Assembly: GCA_003255025.1 (NCBI GenBank)
Contig: QANY01002366.1
Span: 2,022,130-2,086,129 of the forward strand
Length of the DNA: 64,000 nucleotides
Reading direction: 5' to 3'
Origin: Datisca glomerata
Taxonomy: Eukaryota; Streptophyta; Magnoliopsida; Cucurbitales; Datiscaceae
A model generated the notes under the pieces. It was not told the origin of the DNA. It worked only from the letters and a program-made list of their open reading frames with translations, and did not search any database. The translations under genes were made by a program, and so were the position numbers. Of this stretch, positions 60,480-64,000 are shown piece after piece; the first letter of the stretch is position 1, and each line of letters opens with the position of its first letter.

Positions 60480-63360
60480 CACTACAACAAAAATGTGTTT
60501 TAATAGCAGCGCACGACCACATTTTTTATGAAAGCGTTAAGAGAGGTCGTCAATTTTGGGGAAAGCTAGCGCGGGGACTAAAATTTCAACCCCGCCTAAA
60601 ATTACTCTCTCAAAACACTCTCTCTTTCAACCTCTCTCAGCTTCAACCTCTCTTCAATGTCGAATAGGGATCTTAGGACTCAGGAATCAACTCGCTCTTT
60701 CGTCTTTCTCTCGAGAAGCTCTCTGATGAAGATCTCTCTAGTGAATCTCTCATGCAATGCCTCTCTTTAACCCTCACAGACTCTACGAGAAAGCTCACAA
60801 ACAACTCTCTCAATGACAAAGCTCACAGAGGGGCTTTTGGGCTAAGATTGATTGAGGGTTTATCTCGATATGGTACATCATCTCTCTCTGTCTCTCTCTG
60901 CTATCTCTATATCATCTGTCTCTCTTAGCTCACTCTCTCGCTCACTCTCTACAGGCGACTCGGGCACGTGTGAGCCAGCCCTAAGCTCGTCGTGCATGGT
61001 CATGCGGTGAACCCCTTTCAACTGGAGCTCTCATAGTCGTCTGTCAAATCTAGGGCTAGAGGTTATTTGACGGTGGTATTTAGTCGTAGTCTTTTTTCTA
61101 ATTAGATAACATTTTTTGAGTTGAAAGCTCTAAATAGATTTATTTTGAAATTTTTGATGAGATAATAGTTGGATTTTGCTTCTATCACAGCTTTATTATG
61201 AAACTGTTTATGTAGTTATGAAATTTTCTAGTTTCTGTAGAAGTCCTGAAATTTTCTAGTTTATGAAATTGTTGATGTCCAAAAACGAGAAGAAAATGTG
61301 AATACAGATGAAGATCTCATTGGTTGGCACCCTTTTGTAGACAACTTGCATGTCACTCTATTATCATCGTGCCCCTCTCTCTCACATTCATGCACGCACG
61401 CACACACACAAGTCACTCTTTTTCTCCGGTGTCACACAGGCTTACACTTTCTCTTTCTTTGTATGCATTTGGTGAGAGTTTGTGTCTATTCTCATTGGCA
61501 GTGGTAGAAAATCATTCTTTGTGGGTCTTTCCCAAGTGTTTCTACCTGGGTGTATGATGGAGAAGTCTTAGGTTTTGTTGACCAATATGGGAGGAAGATT
61601 TAGAAATTCGAAGTTTCTAAAGAAGCTGGGTAATTAGAATTTGTGGAGGATATCAGGCCATCAAAGCTTTTTGGAGAAATTTCAAGAAGCTGAGAAGGTA
61701 CAATTTTCTTCTTTTAATAGAGCAAAACATCATTTTATTGCCAAAAAACTCAACTGTCATTAGTTTATTTGCAATTATACTAAACTTTTGCATCTCGTTT
61801 TTGCTTGATTTTGAAATGCAAATTGTGCATGGTCTTATATTTTTGACATTTAGCTTATTAGATTATTGGACTGATTTTTAGTTATTATTTTTTTTTGTAA
61901 GCTTAAGTATTCATAACATGAATGACTCTTTTTTACAGCGGAGATGTCGCATAGATATTCATTCAGCTGTAAATCACAAAGTGAAGGTATAGTTGGCTAG
62001 ATGTTCTTATATATCAATATTCTTGGGTGTTTTAGCTGAAATTTATGTCCTAAACTCTAGAGCAATTGGCAGCAAATATCTTATAGTATGCAAGTCTTTG
62101 ACTTTAAGAGACTTTTTACCTGGATTGTATGTTTATATTGATGTCACAATAACATAGATACATTGATAAATGTACTTCATACATCTCCCCTTAGGTTAAT
62201 TAATTTCCCCCTTATATTACACTTGGGAAGAGAGATAGAATGTATCCTTAATCTATTGCAGAACCAGTATTGTTACAAACAATAGAAGTTGTTGGCTTAT
62301 AACATTTGACTAATCTAGCACATATCTTTTTTCATATGGGCTAGCTGCAAACATGTGAAGAGAATAAATAACTATAGTCCTACTGTGAAAACTCTTAATC
62401 AACATGGTAAAGGCACCGTGAGTACATGTGAGATGAGGACCAGTTAATTTAAAACCTCTAATTACTTGCACATTCCTTAACAATTGACATCAGGACTCTA
62501 AATCCTTATCATTCTAATCGTTTCCTGTTGTCATCGTGAGTGACATTTGCGGAATAAACTTTCTAACTCTATTTTCTTCAACTAATAACCCAAACCCCGT
62601 AAACTAGATACTTACTCTAATTTTGATATCCTTATAGGACAACGCTTGGTGGAATAATTACCATGATGCACGCATGTCTTGATCTGAATATGAGTAATTT
62701 TTCTACCCCTTTAAGTTAGACTGCAATATTCAACCTACCTGAAAATTTTTCATAGATCATGTACTCATTGTTGGAACATGGCTTAGGCAAAAGGCGATAA
62801 ATGAGTGGTGGTTCTTTAACTTGGTTGATGTGCTTCATGGTTTGACTATGTTATAACCGTAAGTAGTAATAAGTAGTACTTCTACTTACTTTGTTTAGTC
62901 GTATTTTTATTTTCATTTCCAATTATTATATGGTTGATTATTTTTACTTTTCTTTTTTAAGTTATTCCAAACATTTATGCAGAGCTTAGGACCTTATTCT
63001 GCATATATCAGGAAGGTAGAGAAGGAAATTTAAGGACATGGCTAAGAAAGTTAATGATTTAAGTGGTATGTATTACTTTCATAATTAAGGACATGTGCTT
63101 TGCGTCTAGTCAATGGTGGAGATAAGGCAATCTCCTAGCATGATAGATCAATTATTTTGTGGTTTCTTTTGGCAATTGTATAGTTTTTCTTTTTGTTCCA
63201 TTGACTTTTGACATATACTTTCAACTGTCTAAGAAAACCAAATTCGTGTTGCTGATTACGAACTGAATCTGGGTTAATTCTGAGATAGTTATTTGGGAAA
63301 TATTATCTCATTGGAAAGCTTGTTGAGTCATTATTACAATGCAATTTACGGAGTTCAATT
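60480..63360. mobile_element. CACTA-like element terminus, right end not found
   Basis: CACTACAACAAAAATGTGTT at 60480 is a typical left end of plant CACTA (En/Spm) elements. It is followed by subterminal phrases (TAGCAGCGCACGACC, AGAGAGGTCGTC, AGCTAGCGCGGGG). The three bases before it are TCG, a possible target duplication. No matching inverted end and no transposase was found before the H+-ATPase start, so the extent given is only the interval available. The part from 60.6 to 61.0 kb is CT-rich; 61.2-63.3 kb has only short frames and no recognised family. Confidence 0.5.
61390..61412. repeat. (CA)n-rich microsatellite
   Basis: CATGCACGCACGCACACACA followed by CAAGTCAC. Confidence 0.8.
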
Positions 63361-63524
63361 TAGGTTTTTTTAGATGGAGTTATGACGGTTTTTATCCAGA
63401 GTGTGCAGGCTGAAAGGGAATTGTAGTGTGAGAGAAACTGAAAATGCATAACTAAGAGTGAAAGATACAGATATGGTTCAGATTATACCTGTGCTTGAAC
63501 CGAGCTCACTGATATTGGGAGATT

Positions 63525-63575
63525 ATGGCTGGTAACAGTGGTTTGGAGGAAATCAAGAACGAGAATGTTGATCTT
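63525..63575 (+). CDS. Plasma-membrane H+-ATPase, first coding exon (gene continues beyond the window)
   Basis: Plasma-membrane H+-ATPases are P3A-type pumps of about 950 aa that export protons using ATP. They begin with a short cytosolic N-terminus containing an acidic NENVDL-type motif, and their first coding exon is very short. Here ATG at 63525 gives 17 codons, MAGNSGLEEIKNENVDL, then GTAAGT at 63576, which matches the family N-terminus and its first splice site. The rest of the exons, including the catalytic DKTGT motif, would lie to the right of the window. The remaining 425 bases to the edge would be intron 1. About 160 bases upstream look like a 5' untranslated leader. The paralogue cannot be named. 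Confidence 0.8.
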
Positions 63576-64000
63576 GTAAGTTTCTGATTCTGTTTTTTTA
63601 AGTGTTGTGATCATGTGCTGCCTTACTTGAATACGAGTGCGTTATGTTATATGTATTGTTTCGATCATGTTCTGTAGTTAGCTTCGATTCTGTTTCGCAG
63701 TTCTGTTTCTTTAGCTCCATTAACACCTTGTTTGTTTTTGTATGCTTGTGCAAGGAGTAGGAGGTATAAACTTACGTGAGTTTGATCCGATAAGAACCAC
63801 ATGCATAGTCAACTAAAGAAAATTTTGAAACTAAATATAAAATATCACCAATGTCTTTACTCTGTGCTTTTCCATAGCTTTTCTGCGGGGATTTTTTTCC
63901 TATTTTTCTCTGTATCCTACTTGGATGTGCTCGTTTTGTTTATTCCTAGGTTGTCCTGTCGCGTTTACTCCGTTTTGCTAAAATTCTCATTGTTCAACGT
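63576..64000 (+). other. Intron 1 of the H+-ATPase gene (incomplete)
   Basis: T-rich sequence following the GTAAGT donor with no acceptor-plus-coding match before the edge, as expected for the long first intron of these genes. Confidence 0.6.

Noticed and set aside
63419..63426. TTGTAGTG as right end of the CACTA-like element
   Set aside because: Only eight bases agree; the sequence before it lacks the inverted subterminal phrases seen after 60480.

Overview
The window is AT-rich nuclear DNA from a flowering plant, most likely a eudicot, although the species cannot be fixed from sequence. The evidence is spliced plant genes with GT-AG introns, plant retrotransposon and DNA-transposon families, and probable organelle-derived DNA. 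Only three host genes are supported. They are a telomere-repeat-binding (TRB/SMH) gene on the minus strand (CDS 12258-17436, five coding exons, 296 aa), a cysteine-rich transmembrane (CYSTM) gene on the minus strand (CDS 58324-59101, three exons, 92 aa), and the first coding exon of a plasma-membrane H+-ATPase on the plus strand (63525-63575), which runs off the right edge.

Almost everything else is mobile-element debris. From 1 to 11.9 kb there are minisatellites, probable LTR-element noncoding sequence, and the LTR, primer-binding site and gag start of a Tat-like Ty3/gypsy element on the minus strand. The TRB gene fills 12.2-18.5 kb and carries a ~1 kb terminal-inverted-repeat element in its last intron. 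From 18.9 to 34.8 kb lie minus-strand LINE remnants around a six-unit tandem array of ~1.3 kb repeats, each unit holding a LINE RNase H tail. That block also holds a gypsy gag-protease fragment, a collapsed gypsy LTR pair and a hAT transposase scrap. From 37.4 to 40.4 kb is a decayed, internally deleted Athila/Tat-type gypsy element on the minus strand.

The most interesting part is about 41.0-52.8 kb. It reads as one large Mutator-like element (MULE). It has a degenerate MuDR-type transposase on the plus strand (DNA-binding domain, core, SWIM finger, zinc knuckle) and a convergent DUF1985 plus Ulp1-like (C48) protease gene on the minus strand. Short inverted homology lies at about 41.04 and 52.79 kb. 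Six clusters of short palindromes built on TCGTGTAG/CTACACGA sit outside the recognisable domains of both genes, several inside introns with readable splice sites. One palindrome array is split by a ~1.1 kb insert that looks mitochondrial, and the transposase is split by a tandem tRNA-like (SINE-like) insertion.

From 54.5 to 57.9 kb is a Ty1/copia element that has lost its reverse transcriptase and is bracketed by a 165-bp inverted repeat. A probable CACTA-type terminus at 60480 lies 3 kb upstream of the H+-ATPase start. The three host genes act independently: telomere/chromatin binding, stress-related membrane peptide, and proton pump. No operon-like logic applies.
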